In this document: positions 53,800 to 64,000 of the stretch, in pieces | How the letters are laid out: each line of letters opens with the position of its first letter | Numbering within the stretch: the first letter of the stretch is position 1 | Assembly (NCBI GenBank): GCA_037975125.1 | Contig: CM075857.1 | Coordinates: forward strand, 70,892,474 to 70,956,473 | Source: Latrodectus hesperus | Lineage: Eukaryota > Arthropoda > Arachnida > Araneae > Theridiidae | Direction: 5' to 3' | Length of the DNA stretch: 64,000 nt | The notes under the pieces: model-generated | What the model was told of the DNA's origin: nothing | The model's input: only the letters and a program-made list of their open reading frames with translations | The model's database searches: none | Position numbers and translations under genes: made by a program

Positions 53800-55022
53800 T
53801 AAATGTGTCGATTGAGATGGTGTTTATGAAATTGTGTGGATCAATCATAGAAACATCGGAAACATTACAAGTATAATTCAATACAAAAATTATCTGTTAA
53901 CTTCACAGAAATTTTTTTAAATTTTATTGGCAAAGACCATTTTTTTATAAAAACAAATTTTACTGTGCTGCAAACAAATTAACTCATAACTCTATGTTTT
54001 TTACAGAAAAAAACCTACTTTTCAGAAAATACAGGTTTTTACTGTTTATATATTATATAATAGTGTGACATTAAAAACTGCTATATATAATATGATATAA
54101 CAGTGCTTAAAAGACAGTAATATAATAAACACTTCTATTGAATATAATTAGCAAAAACTGCTTTTATGCATTAAAAAAATTTCTTCGAATTGGAAAGACT
54201 ATATGTAATTTAGCTAACCTTAGCAATTGTCGAACAATTTCAAAAGAAAGTCCTTTCTGAATTTCTTTAGAATTTTTCACAGTATTCAAGGGATTATTTT
54301 TTTAAGCCAGCTTTTTATGATTGTTAATGTTTAGCATGTGAATAGCACGTACTTATTAGAATTTTCGCACCTCACTTTTGATTTCATTAATATTTACATA
54401 ACATTCTTTAATTTTTATTCAAATTCTTTATTATTTCTGAAAATCAAGCTCTGAGCACAACGCCACCTATAATATTACTGTACAACGCCAATATTTTTTA
54501 AAGCCAAACTTGGCTGATTTTCATCTTACATTACGGTAACCTAAGATAGGGGAAATTCTTGGAAAATCTTCTCCCTTAAGAATCCCGCTGTTTTATGACA
54601 GAGCGGGAAACAGCTTCCTTGTCGAGAAAGGAATTAACTTTTCTTACTTTAGGGCATATGTATACGAATAGCAGAAATGGTTTCTGTAAATAATGCATGT
54701 TATATTCCTGCCGTTTGGATTGGGAAAATGGCTATATGCATTTTAACTTTAAATTCGCTATTTTCATTTAAAAGTAGATTATAGGATTGAAATACTATAA
54801 ATTGTTCTGTATATATATTGTTCCTCGTTCAAATATATTACTTACTCTGATACTGAAACCAGAATACCCAAAATTAGAGGAAATTAAATTTTTATAAAAT
54901 TAATATTTCTTATTATAAAAATCAAAAATTTAACAGTAAGAAAGAAAACATGTTCATGAGAATAACTCAGTATTTTAAAACAAAGTCATTCCTCTTTCAA
55001 ATTATTCTGTAAGTTATATGAG

Positions 55023-55026
<4 letters not shown>
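53800..55026. other. AT-rich non-coding DNA, no gene seen
   Basis: A GC-richer patch at about 54450-54660 includes a CCCGCTGT...AGCGGG-type inverted pair near 54585-54608, but no coding frame. Confidence 0.5.

Positions 55027-55102
<76 letters not shown>
55027..55102. repeat. (AT)n microsatellite, about 75 bp
   Basis: An uninterrupted AT dinucleotide array. Confidence 0.97.
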
Positions 55103-58388
<3,286 letters not shown>

Positions 58389-58593
58389 TGTTTGTGTGCG
58401 GAGGTTGCGTTAATTAAATACAAAAGAATTGTAAATAAGCGTTTATTTTGCTGCGTGCTTTTACAGAGCGGTTTTTGCGTAAGAGTACAACATTAAGACT
58501 TACAAGAAAAAAGGTTGCCGTAAATGGCGTGATTACAGAATGCGCCAAGGAGGGTGCTCCGTAGCCAAGGATATACATAACAAATACGGAACA
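58389..58593 (-). repeat. Putative 3' LTR of the BEL/Pao element
   Basis: Reading the minus strand, a purine-rich CGTCGGGCGGGA (58605-58594) is followed by TGTTCCGTATTTG, a plausible LTR start. An AATAAA lies about 150 bases on (near 58444). The proposed end ...CACACAAACA at 58389 gives a TGTT...AACA inverted terminus. No second LTR is in the window to confirm the limits. Confidence 0.5.
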
Positions 58594-58605
58594 TCCCGCC
58601 CGACG
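58594..58605 (-). other. Polypurine tract of the BEL/Pao element
   Basis: G-rich purine run (CGTCGGGCGGGA on the minus strand) directly before the putative LTR start. Such tracts prime plus-strand DNA synthesis. Confidence 0.45.
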
Positions 58606-58741
58606 TTGAAATATGCATATGTTTCAAAGAAAATATAAAGTTACATCACTAATTCACATATAAACACAAAGTAACATAATAATTATAACAGTAATAATGA
58701 ATACAATTAACATATAAATTTAACAAATAAGATTAGGCATT

Positions 58742-61700
58742 TCAATTTGACTGAAAATTATCCACAATAGGCAAAATGCAAATTTTAGATATAGGTCTTC
58801 TAATATTTGACTTCGCCGTGCGTATATCTGCTACTCTGACATTGCCGTCTGGCCCTGAAATTACTTTAGTGATTCGACCTAAAGGCCACTGGTAAGTTGG
58901 GAGCTGAATGTCCTTTATTAACACTAACATACCAGGACTTAAATTTTGTTTTTTAAGCAGCCACTTTGAGCGCTGTTGTAAATGACTCAAATAACTGTTT
59001 TGCCAGTGTTTCCAAATAGTTTGAACTAATTTTTGAGTCCTTTGCCATCTAGTAAGTAGATTGTATCCCTTATCAATGAAGTTGGGTTCTGGGATAGAAT
59101 TTATAGGTTTTCCGATTAGAAAGTGTCCGGGAGTTAAAACTGAGAATTCGTCAGTATCGGTGGGTAAAGGAACTAGGGGTCGTGAATTAAGGATCCCCTC
59201 AATTTGAGTGATTACTGTAAGAAATTCTTCTAGCGTTAGTCTTGCGGAGCCTACCACTCTTTTAAAATGATATTTAAAAGATTTTACTCCCGCCTCCCAA
59301 AGACCGCCAAAGTTGGGAGCCCTTGGGGGCAAAAATTTCCAGCTGATACCTTCAGAGGAAAGTATATTCGAAACTTCTTCTCCTAGCATTAATTTGTATA
59401 AGCGTTTAATCTCTGCGGAAGCGCCTGTAAAATTAGTCGCATTATCGCTGAAGATAACGGAGCTTTTTCCACGACGTGCAAAAAACCTTTTCAATGTAGC
59501 GATTAAAGCTTCAGAAGTTAAGTCGGAAACAAATTCTATGTGTACAGCCTTGGTTGCCATACATATAAATAAAGCGACATATAATTTTTGTAGAGTACCC
59601 TTTCTCTGCCCCTTATATTTTACTTCAAAGGGCCCACATAAGTCGATGCCTATGTTTAAAAATGCTGAACTAGGGGTAACTCTTTCAGCAGGAAGGTCTC
59701 CCATAATCTGATTTGCGACAACTGGCTTGTTTCTGAAGCATTCTACACATTCGTGAACTACTTTGCGTGCTGCATTTCTGCCACCAATGGGCCAATACTT
59801 TAAACGAACAGTATTTAGAAGGGCTAGAGGGCCAACATGAAAATCTCGTTTGTGATAATATTGAAAAATGAGTTTAACTAATTTATTTCCAGCCGGCAGA
59901 ATTATAGGATGTTTTTGATTAAATTTTAAATTAGAATGCGCAAGTCTGCCACCTACTCTAATCAATCCATCGGATGGATCTATGAATGGATTAAGAAATT
60001 TTAACTTACTTGATGGGATGGGCAATCCCTTTTCTAAAGCAGATATCTCCGGAGAAAAATACCTTACCTGAACCAATTTTAAAAGTACATTTTCTGCGTT
60101 TTTGTATTCCTCTTGTTCAAGGAATCCCCTTTTCCTTTCAGAAAATTTACAATTTCGGAAGAACCTTAAAATAAATGCTAGAATTCTGATTAGTTTATGA
60201 AAATTATTAGTGATATTGAGTAAATCATTTAAAAATTTAGAGTCATTAATTGAAGTTAATGTTATTTTGGAAGTAGGCTTGAGTTCATCCATGAAAAGTT
60301 TGTCGTTTGACACACTAGAAATCTGTACAGTCTGAAAGGCAGGTAAATTTAATTTTGAAATGTCTGGTCCTTTAAACCACAATTTGCTGGCTGCAAGAGC
60401 TTTAACATCGAGTCCTCTGGAAAGTAAGTCAGCAGGATTATGCTCTGATGGAATGTGCTGCCATTGAAAGTTTTTTGAGAGTTGCTGAATTTGAGACACC
60501 CGGTTGCTAACAAATGTCTTGAGTAAGTGTGAAGGAGAGTTTATCCATGCGAGGGCTATAGTTGAGTCCGAATATAGTGTGACAGAGTCTATTTGCAGTC
60601 TTATTGCAGCAATGACTTTCTGGGTGAGTTTTGAAAGAAGCAGGCAGGAGCAAAGTTCCAGTCTTGGGATAGTCACAGATTTTGTTGGGGCCACCCGGGA
60701 CTTACTGCACAAAAGCTGGCTAGTTGTTTCATTTGTATTGGATACAGTTTTTATGTAAATCACAGCACCATATGCCTTTGAAGACGCGTCTGCAAATCCA
60801 TGTAACATTACGAGTTTTGTGCTAACTTGCAAAAAATATCTGGGAACATGAATGGATTCTAAATCTGGCAGAGTTTTTAAGAAGTTTTCCCATTGCTTGG
60901 ACACATCTGGTGGTAGAATTTCGTTCCAGTCCAGTTTGAGCAACCACAGTTGCTGCATGAATATTTTTGCTTTGGCAATGATCGGTCCTAGGAGTCCAAG
61001 GGGATCATATATGCGAGCAATTTGTGAAAGCACATCCCGTTTAGTATAATTGCAATCTGTGCTGGTGCTAACCTTAAACGTAAAGGAATCATTTAAACTG
61101 TTCCAAAGCATCCCTAGAGTTTTGACCATTATTTCTTCAGAATTTCGATCAAGTGTGAATTCCTTAAGTTCAGTTGATGAAGCCCTGTTGGAACACCATT
61201 TGTGCAAAGACATATTTCCTCGTTTGAGCAGCTGGGTTAATTCTGATTTGAGTTTTTCAAACTCGGAAAGTTCTGAAGCACCGGAGAGACAATCGTCCAT
61301 ATAAAAATCTTGAAGTACGATCTTTGAAGCTAAAGGAAAGTCACCTTCCTCATCTAGAGCAAGTTGTTGCAAAACCTTTGTTGCTAAGTATGGAGCGGAT
61401 GCGGTTCCATATGTAACCGTTCGTAACTTAAAAACTTTAGTGGGTGCGGTTTTACTATCCTTCCATAGAATTTTTTGAAGTTTAGTTTGCGAAGGATTAA
61501 CCTCAATCATTCGGAACATTTGTTTTATATCTGCAGTAAATGCATAAGCGTGTTTTCTAAATCTTATTAGAATTGAGAAGAGATCTTCCTGTAGCACTCC
61601 TCCCTTGCTTAATAGATCGTTTAAAGAATTTCCACTAGACGTTTTAGTACTCGCGTTGAAAACTACACGAAGTTTAGTAGTCTTATTTGATGGACGTAAC

Positions 61701-61813
61701 ACACCATGATGCGGTAAGTAGTACCCGTCTTCAGAGTTTGATTCTTCTTTCAATTCTTCCATATGTTGTAATAATTCATACTCACTGAGAAAATCTGAAT
61801 AAAGAGTTCTCAT
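58742..61813 (-). CDS. BEL/Pao Pol: RT, RNase H, integrase, DUF5641
   Basis: 1023 codons are open from a Met that is internal to the original polyprotein. Residues 30-270 are RT, with catalytic Asp95 (TADIKQMF) and the YMDD box at 171-174. Residues 330-470 are RNase H with Asp342, Glu386, Asp416 and Asp462 (FADAS, LELC, YSDS, NPADLLSRG). Residues 640-700 hold the integrase zinc finger (His654, His659, Cys689, Cys692), and residues 715-850 its core with Asp724, Asp790 and Glu840 (GIDLCGPF, FSDNATNF, GLWEAGVKS). Residues 915-1015 are the DUF5641 tail typical of Pao elements (RWQRTQKLVQTIWKHW, then a WPLGRI block). All catalytic residues are present. It would copy element RNA and insert the DNA. 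Upstream frame damage means it is probably not made as a full polyprotein here. Confidence 0.96.
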   Translation of the reverse strand: MRTLYSDFLSEYELLQHMEELKEESNSEDGYYLPHHGVLRPSNKTTKLRVVFNASTKTSSGNSLNDLLSKGGVLQEDLFSILIRFRKHAYAFTADIKQMFRMIEVNPSQTKLQKILWKDSKTAPTKVFKLRTVTYGTASAPYLATKVLQQLALDEEGDFPLASKIVLQDFYMDDCLSGASELSEFEKLKSELTQLLKRGNMSLHKWCSNRASSTELKEFTLDRNSEEIMVKTLGMLWNSLNDSFTFKVSTSTDCNYTKRDVLSQIARIYDPLGLLGPIIAKAKIFMQQLWLLKLDWNEILPPDVSKQWENFLKTLPDLESIHVPRYFLQVSTKLVMLHGFADASSKAYGAVIYIKTVSNTNETTSQLLCSKSRVAPTKSVTIPRLELCSCLLLSKLTQKVIAAIRLQIDSVTLYSDSTIALAWINSPSHLLKTFVSNRVSQIQQLSKNFQWQHIPSEHNPADLLSRGLDVKALAASKLWFKGPDISKLNLPAFQTVQISSVSNDKLFMDELKPTSKITLTSINDSKFLNDLLNITNNFHKLIRILAFILRFFRNCKFSERKRGFLEQEEYKNAENVLLKLVQVRYFSPEISALEKGLPIPSSKLKFLNPFIDPSDGLIRVGGRLAHSNLKFNQKHPIILPAGNKLVKLIFQYYHKRDFHVGPLALLNTVRLKYWPIGGRNAARKVVHECVECFRNKPVVANQIMGDLPAERVTPSSAFLNIGIDLCGPFEVKYKGQRKGTLQKLYVALFICMATKAVHIEFVSDLTSEALIATLKRFFARRGKSSVIFSDNATNFTGASAEIKRLYKLMLGEEVSNILSSEGISWKFLPPRAPNFGGLWEAGVKSFKYHFKRVVGSARLTLEEFLTVITQIEGILNSRPLVPLPTDTDEFSVLTPGHFLIGKPINSIPEPNFIDKGYNLLTRWQRTQKLVQTIWKHWQNSYLSHLQQRSKWLLKKQNLSPGMLVLIKDIQLPTYQWPLGRITKVISGPDGNVRVADIRTAKSNIRRPISKICILPIVDNFQSN

Positions 61814-62173
61814 AGTGAGATCGCGTTCTAAACGTACCCATAGCTGGTCCAGTCTTTTTGATGCGATTGCTTTAGAATGTCCTTACATATCTTCGGAAGA
61901 ATCAGGTTTGAATGGCATTTCCACAACGATTGTACCATTTGGTTTTATATAGTGAGTTTCTGCGAAATGTACGTTGCAATACTTTAAATCATCGTTGCAA
62001 GTTTCATTAATTTCTACTTCTTCAATTTCCCAAAATCGTTTGAGAGTGTTCTTAAGAATGTCTAAGTTTTTAGTTAAAATACATTTGTTTTGGAGTATTA
62101 TAAATAGGATTTTCTGAAATAACACCTGAAACAAGATAACCAAAACAACTTGATTGTAAAAATAAATTGTCAT
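61814..62173 (-). pseudogene. BEL/Pao Pol linker between protease and RT, with a stop
   Basis: In the same frame as the 1023-codon ORF, 62100 to 61886 reads LKRFWEIEEVEI and then HFAETHYIKPNGTIVVEMPF, the conserved Pao linker (family 'L..FWE.E......' and '.F..TH.R...GRY.V.LPF'). A single TAA at 61885-61883 separates it from GHSKAIASKRLDQLW and the RT frame. At about 62090 a one-base shift joins this frame to the protease frame. One nonsense and one indel change would be enough to explain the breaks. This is the expected picture for a recently inactivated copy. Confidence 0.88.
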
Positions 62174-62790
62174 CTATCATTATTTTATCTTCATTCAATA
62201 ATGAAAAGAACAATTCTGCACCCAAAAGAATATCTATTTTTTGAGGAATATAAAATGATGGATCAGCTAGTTTAACTTCACTTGGAATTTTTAAGTTTGA
62301 AATATTTAATCTTTTAGAAGGCGTGAAACTAGTAATCTTAGGAACAATTAATAAATCTACTTCCCATAGCGAGTCTTTATTTTCATTCGACAAAAAAGTT
62401 GAAACCTTTTTCTTTACGTTTACAGTTGTATCATTCAAACCGGCAATTGGAATATTTGTTTTTTCTTTTTCAGACCCAATAAATCTGCGGCGGTGGAGGA
62501 AAGGAAACATGACTCACTGGCAGAGTCAAGGACACCTCTTAAGGGTTTGAATTCCCCCCAAGCGTCTCTGACATGTATTATTGCAGTGTTTATTAGAATG
62601 CTCTTCTTTCCTCTGCAGAAAAACGAAAGTCGAGGGTTTTCGGGCATTTGCTTATCAATGAATTCTGAACTGTTAATTTGCTGACTTCGCTCTTGATATT
62701 GCGTTGGCGTCAATTGTACGGGTTCATTCTCTTGGTGACTATTTGTCATAAGCGGTGTGGAATATTTATGAAGGAGTGTGTAGTGTCTGT
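62070..62790 (-). pseudogene. BEL/Pao gag end and aspartic protease, frameshifted
   Basis: The upstream frame (from about 62787) begins in the end of gag with RQNRHYTLLH, the last half of the Pao zinc knuckle ('C..C...HHTLLH'). After a polar linker comes FFCRGKKSILINTA and the retropepsin-like LDSASESCFLS, whose LDS(A/G)S is the catalytic motif of DUF1758 proteases. At an A-rich run (62461-62477) the frame breaks. The next frame, to about 62090, continues with LADPSFYIPQKIDILLGAEL and FGYLVSGVI, the second half of the same protease domain. A slippage-prone A-run inside the domain argues for a homopolymer indel, not programmed frameshifting. The protease normally processes the polyprotein. Confidence 0.88.
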
Positions 62791-63071
62791 TCTGTCTAAG
62801 AAAGCACAACTCGAACAAATACAAACATTTATTTAAATTTAAAATTATTAATTGATAGTATTGTATATTAAAATAATAAAATTATAATTAATAGAAATTT
62901 AACTATGGCCCTACTCGGCCAACAGAACAAACACCCAAGGAGAGCCAGCTAAACCTTCTCGTTCGCTGGTCCACGACAATCTCTTCTCCTCCGCCGGAGC
63001 GGACCCCCTCCTCTCCTCTCTCCCAATGACTACAGCGCCATCATGTGAAGAGAATGAGGAGTATCCTAACA
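62788..63071 (-). repeat. Putative 3' LTR of a nested Ty3/Gypsy element
   Basis: On the minus strand a purine-rich TGCGGGAAGGGTGTAG is followed at 63071 by TGTTAGGATACTCC. About 150 bases of GC-rich U3-like sequence follow, then an AT-rich part with AATAAATG near 62830. The proposed end ...AGACAGAACA at 62788 gives TGTT...AACA ends, and the BEL gag reading starts exactly beyond it. The 88-codon frame across the U3 (63177-62911) is not a gene. The limits depend on the interruption of BEL and on the terminal words. The 5' LTR would be outside the window. Confidence 0.7.
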
Positions 63072-63087
63072 CTACACCCTTCCCGCA
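63072..63087 (-). other. Polypurine tract of the nested Gypsy element
   Basis: TGCGGGAAGGGTGTAG (minus strand), almost all purine, immediately precedes the LTR start. It would be the plus-strand primer site. Confidence 0.55.
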
Positions 63088-63380
63088 AGTTTTGGGTTTA
63101 TGTTCCACATAAACACATAACTGAATTAAATATGTTAGGATACAAAAGACTAACACAGACTTAATAATATTTTGCAAACAATTAAAGTAATATTAAACAT
63201 AAAATAAATTTGAACATAGAATTAGGAAATTATTATAGGTGTATAGAAAAAAATTATACGCAAATGAATTACTTAAAATTCACAAGTTTGCATAGAATAA
63301 TCAATATTAATAATATGTATATAAAAAGATATAAAACAAAATTAAAATAAATCTATCCACTGAATATATAAATTGCAATT
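63088..63380. other. 3' non-coding sequence of the nested Gypsy element
   Basis: AT-rich, with stops in all frames. No integrase or envelope-like motif was seen. Confidence 0.5.
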
Positions 63381-63647
63381 AATGTATATAAACAATATAC
63401 CAGTAACCTTAATGTAAATAACCAATATACCAAAACAATTAATGTAAACAGACAATATACCAATACAATCGATGTAAACAGACAATATACCAATACAATT
63501 GATGTAAACAGACAATATATCAATACAATTGATGTAAATAAACAATATATCAATACAATTGAAGTAAACAAACAATATATCAAACATTTGATGTAAACAA
63601 ACAATATATCAATACAATTGATGTAAACAAACAATATACCAAATACA
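63381..63647. repeat. 30-bp minisatellite, nine units
   Basis: Units of the type GATGTAAACAGACAATATAC plus CAATACAATT follow one another at 63381, 63411, 63441, 63471, 63501, 63531, 63561, 63590 and 63620. All complete units are 30 bp except the one at 63561 (29 bp). The last is truncated. The central units are nearly identical and the outer ones more diverged, the usual pattern of unequal exchange. Because 30 is a multiple of three, two minus frames stay open as repeated decapeptides. The 29-bp unit shifts between them. The array lies between the Gypsy RNase H stop and its LTR. Confidence 0.95.
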
Positions 63648-63720
63648 AAGATACAAATAAAACTAAATATTTTCACTGAAATATATTTAATACAGAATTC
63701 TTACACACTAGGCACTAAAG

Positions 63721-63999
63721 TCAGTTTTTATCTGGAAAAAGTCTAGATAAAGCATCCGCATGAGGCATTTTAGCTCCTGCACAATGTCTGATTGTTATAT
63801 TATATCTCTGAAGAGCAAACACCCACCTCTGAAGACGAGGTGATTGAGGGGCACATTTGGTTAAGTATGGTAAGGGATTGTGGTCGGTATAAAACTCAAT
63901 TTCTGAACCAAAAATTATTGATTCAAACCTTTTTAACGACCACACTATTGCATAAGCCTCACGTTCAATTGTAGACCAGGATTGTTGAGTTTTAGTCAA
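63721..63999 (-). CDS. Ty3/Gypsy RT-RNase H C-terminus, runs off the window
   Basis: 92 codons to the stop at 63723-63721, open to the window edge, so the real start is beyond 64000. The sequence is RNase H of the Gypsy type: WSTIEREAYAIVWSLKRFE (catalytic Glu), FYTDHNPLPYL (catalytic Asp), then PRLQRWVFALQRYNITIRHC and HADALSRLF (last catalytic Asp). In most Gypsy pols this is followed by a linker and an integrase. Here a clean stop comes five codons after ALSRL. No frameshifts are seen, so this copy looks young. It is nested in the BEL/Pao gag. Confidence 0.92.
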   Translation of the reverse strand: MTKTQQSWSTIEREAYAIVWSLKRFESIIFGSEIEFYTDHNPLPYLTKCAPQSPRLQRWVFALQRYNITIRHCAGAKMPHADALSRLFPDKN

Positions 64000-64000
64000 T

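Larger units (their letters stand above)
58389..62787 (-). mobile_element. BEL/Pao LTR retrotransposon, 5' end cut by a Gypsy insertion
   Basis: Minus strand. The order is end of gag, protease (DUF1758 type), RT, RNase H, integrase, DUF5641, polypurine tract and putative 3' LTR. This domain set and the YMDDCLSG active site are diagnostic of BEL/Pao. Most of pol is one 1023-codon frame. The upstream protease part carries two single-base-type frameshifts and one in-frame TAA, so this copy is dead but young. Its gag is interrupted at about 62787 by the LTR of a Gypsy element. The remaining gag and 5' LTR should lie beyond 64000. Confidence 0.93.
62788..64000 (-). mobile_element. Ty3/Gypsy element nested in the BEL/Pao gag (3' part)
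   Basis: From the window edge on the minus strand: end of RT/RNase H (63999-63721), stop, about 620 bp of AT-rich sequence containing a 30-bp minisatellite, polypurine tract, 3' LTR, and then the interrupted BEL gag. The order and strand fit one inserted element. No integrase domain lies between RNase H and the LTR, which is unusual for Gypsy elements. Confidence 0.75.

Noticed and set aside
59313..61304. Plus-strand frames of 65-132 codons within the BEL/Pao pol
   Set aside because: Antisense shadows of the 1023-codon pol frame.
62455..62480. Programmed -1 frameshift site in the BEL/Pao protease (A-rich run)
   Set aside because: The A-run is not in the phase needed for a standard slippery heptamer, and the shift falls inside the protease domain, where BEL/Pao elements normally have one continuous frame. 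A homopolymer indel is simpler.
62911..63177. 88-codon minus frame starting MQNIIKSVLVFCIL with a hydrophobic start
   Set aside because: Resembles a signal peptide, but it crosses the polypurine tract and the LTR U3 of the nested Gypsy element and has no homology signal.
63381..63647. CRISPR-like array
   Set aside because: The units are contiguous 30-bp tandem repeats without distinct spacers, and the genome is eukaryotic. It is a minisatellite.
63342..63676. Repeated hydrophobic decapeptide frames (YIDCIGILSV type)
   Set aside because: Pure consequence of a 30-bp minisatellite whose unit length is divisible by three. Not considered coding.

Overview
This is a very AT-rich (by eye about a quarter G+C) piece of a eukaryotic, almost certainly animal, genome. 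No complete host protein gene is visible. The evidence for an animal is the mobile-element mix: a BEL/Pao LTR retrotransposon (a metazoan-restricted group), two Ty3/Gypsy elements, an I/R1/Jockey-type LINE with an RNase H domain, and tRNA-derived SINEs. The low G+C, the long (AT)n arrays and the style of the Gypsy proteins make an arthropod, perhaps a spider, the best guess. That last step is inference.

Layout. From 1 to about 26 kb the window is mostly unique-looking AT-rich DNA. It is punctuated by long perfect (AT)n arrays, seven of them between 2 and 26 kb and two more at 55 and 57.5 kb. It also holds a 446-bp tandem duplication (15.2-16.1 kb), a SINE with target-site duplications (TSDs) at 16.4 kb, a GC-richer exon-like island at 22.2-22.5 kb, and a second copy of the same SINE, also with TSDs, at 25.8-26.2 kb. 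A possible terminal exon lies at 11.5 kb on the minus strand.

From 26.8 to 30.1 kb lies a heavily decayed Ty3/Gypsy element on the plus strand (gag, reverse transcriptase (RT) and RNase H remnants in the expected order), probably interrupted by a second tRNA-like repeat. From about 34.1 to 39.5 kb lies a nearly full-length but dead I-type LINE on the minus strand: ORF1 with zinc knuckles, then endonuclease, RT, RNase H and a C-terminal Cys/His motif. From 39.5 to 58.4 kb the DNA is again mostly featureless, apart from a possible small exon at 40.8 kb, an unassigned GC-richer ORF with an RFX-like motif at 46.5 kb, a very recent 124-bp duplication at 52.3-52.5 kb, and a striking GGCC-dense island at 52.7-52.95 kb.

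The last 5.6 kb is a nest of retrotransposons on the minus strand. A fairly intact BEL/Pao pol, including a 1023-codon open frame, runs to a putative 3' LTR at 58.4-58.6 kb. Its gag is cut at about 62.79 kb by the 3' LTR of a Ty3/Gypsy element whose body leaves the window at 64.0 kb. That Gypsy pol frame ends directly after RNase H, with no integrase before the 3' LTR. A 30-bp minisatellite occupies the intervening sequence. This is the most interesting structural puzzle here: it could be an integrase deletion, a non-autonomous element, or a domain order with integrase upstream of RT.

Nothing here forms a pathway or operon. The window is best read as a gene-poor intergenic or intronic region shaped by retrotransposition, microsatellite growth and small tandem duplications.
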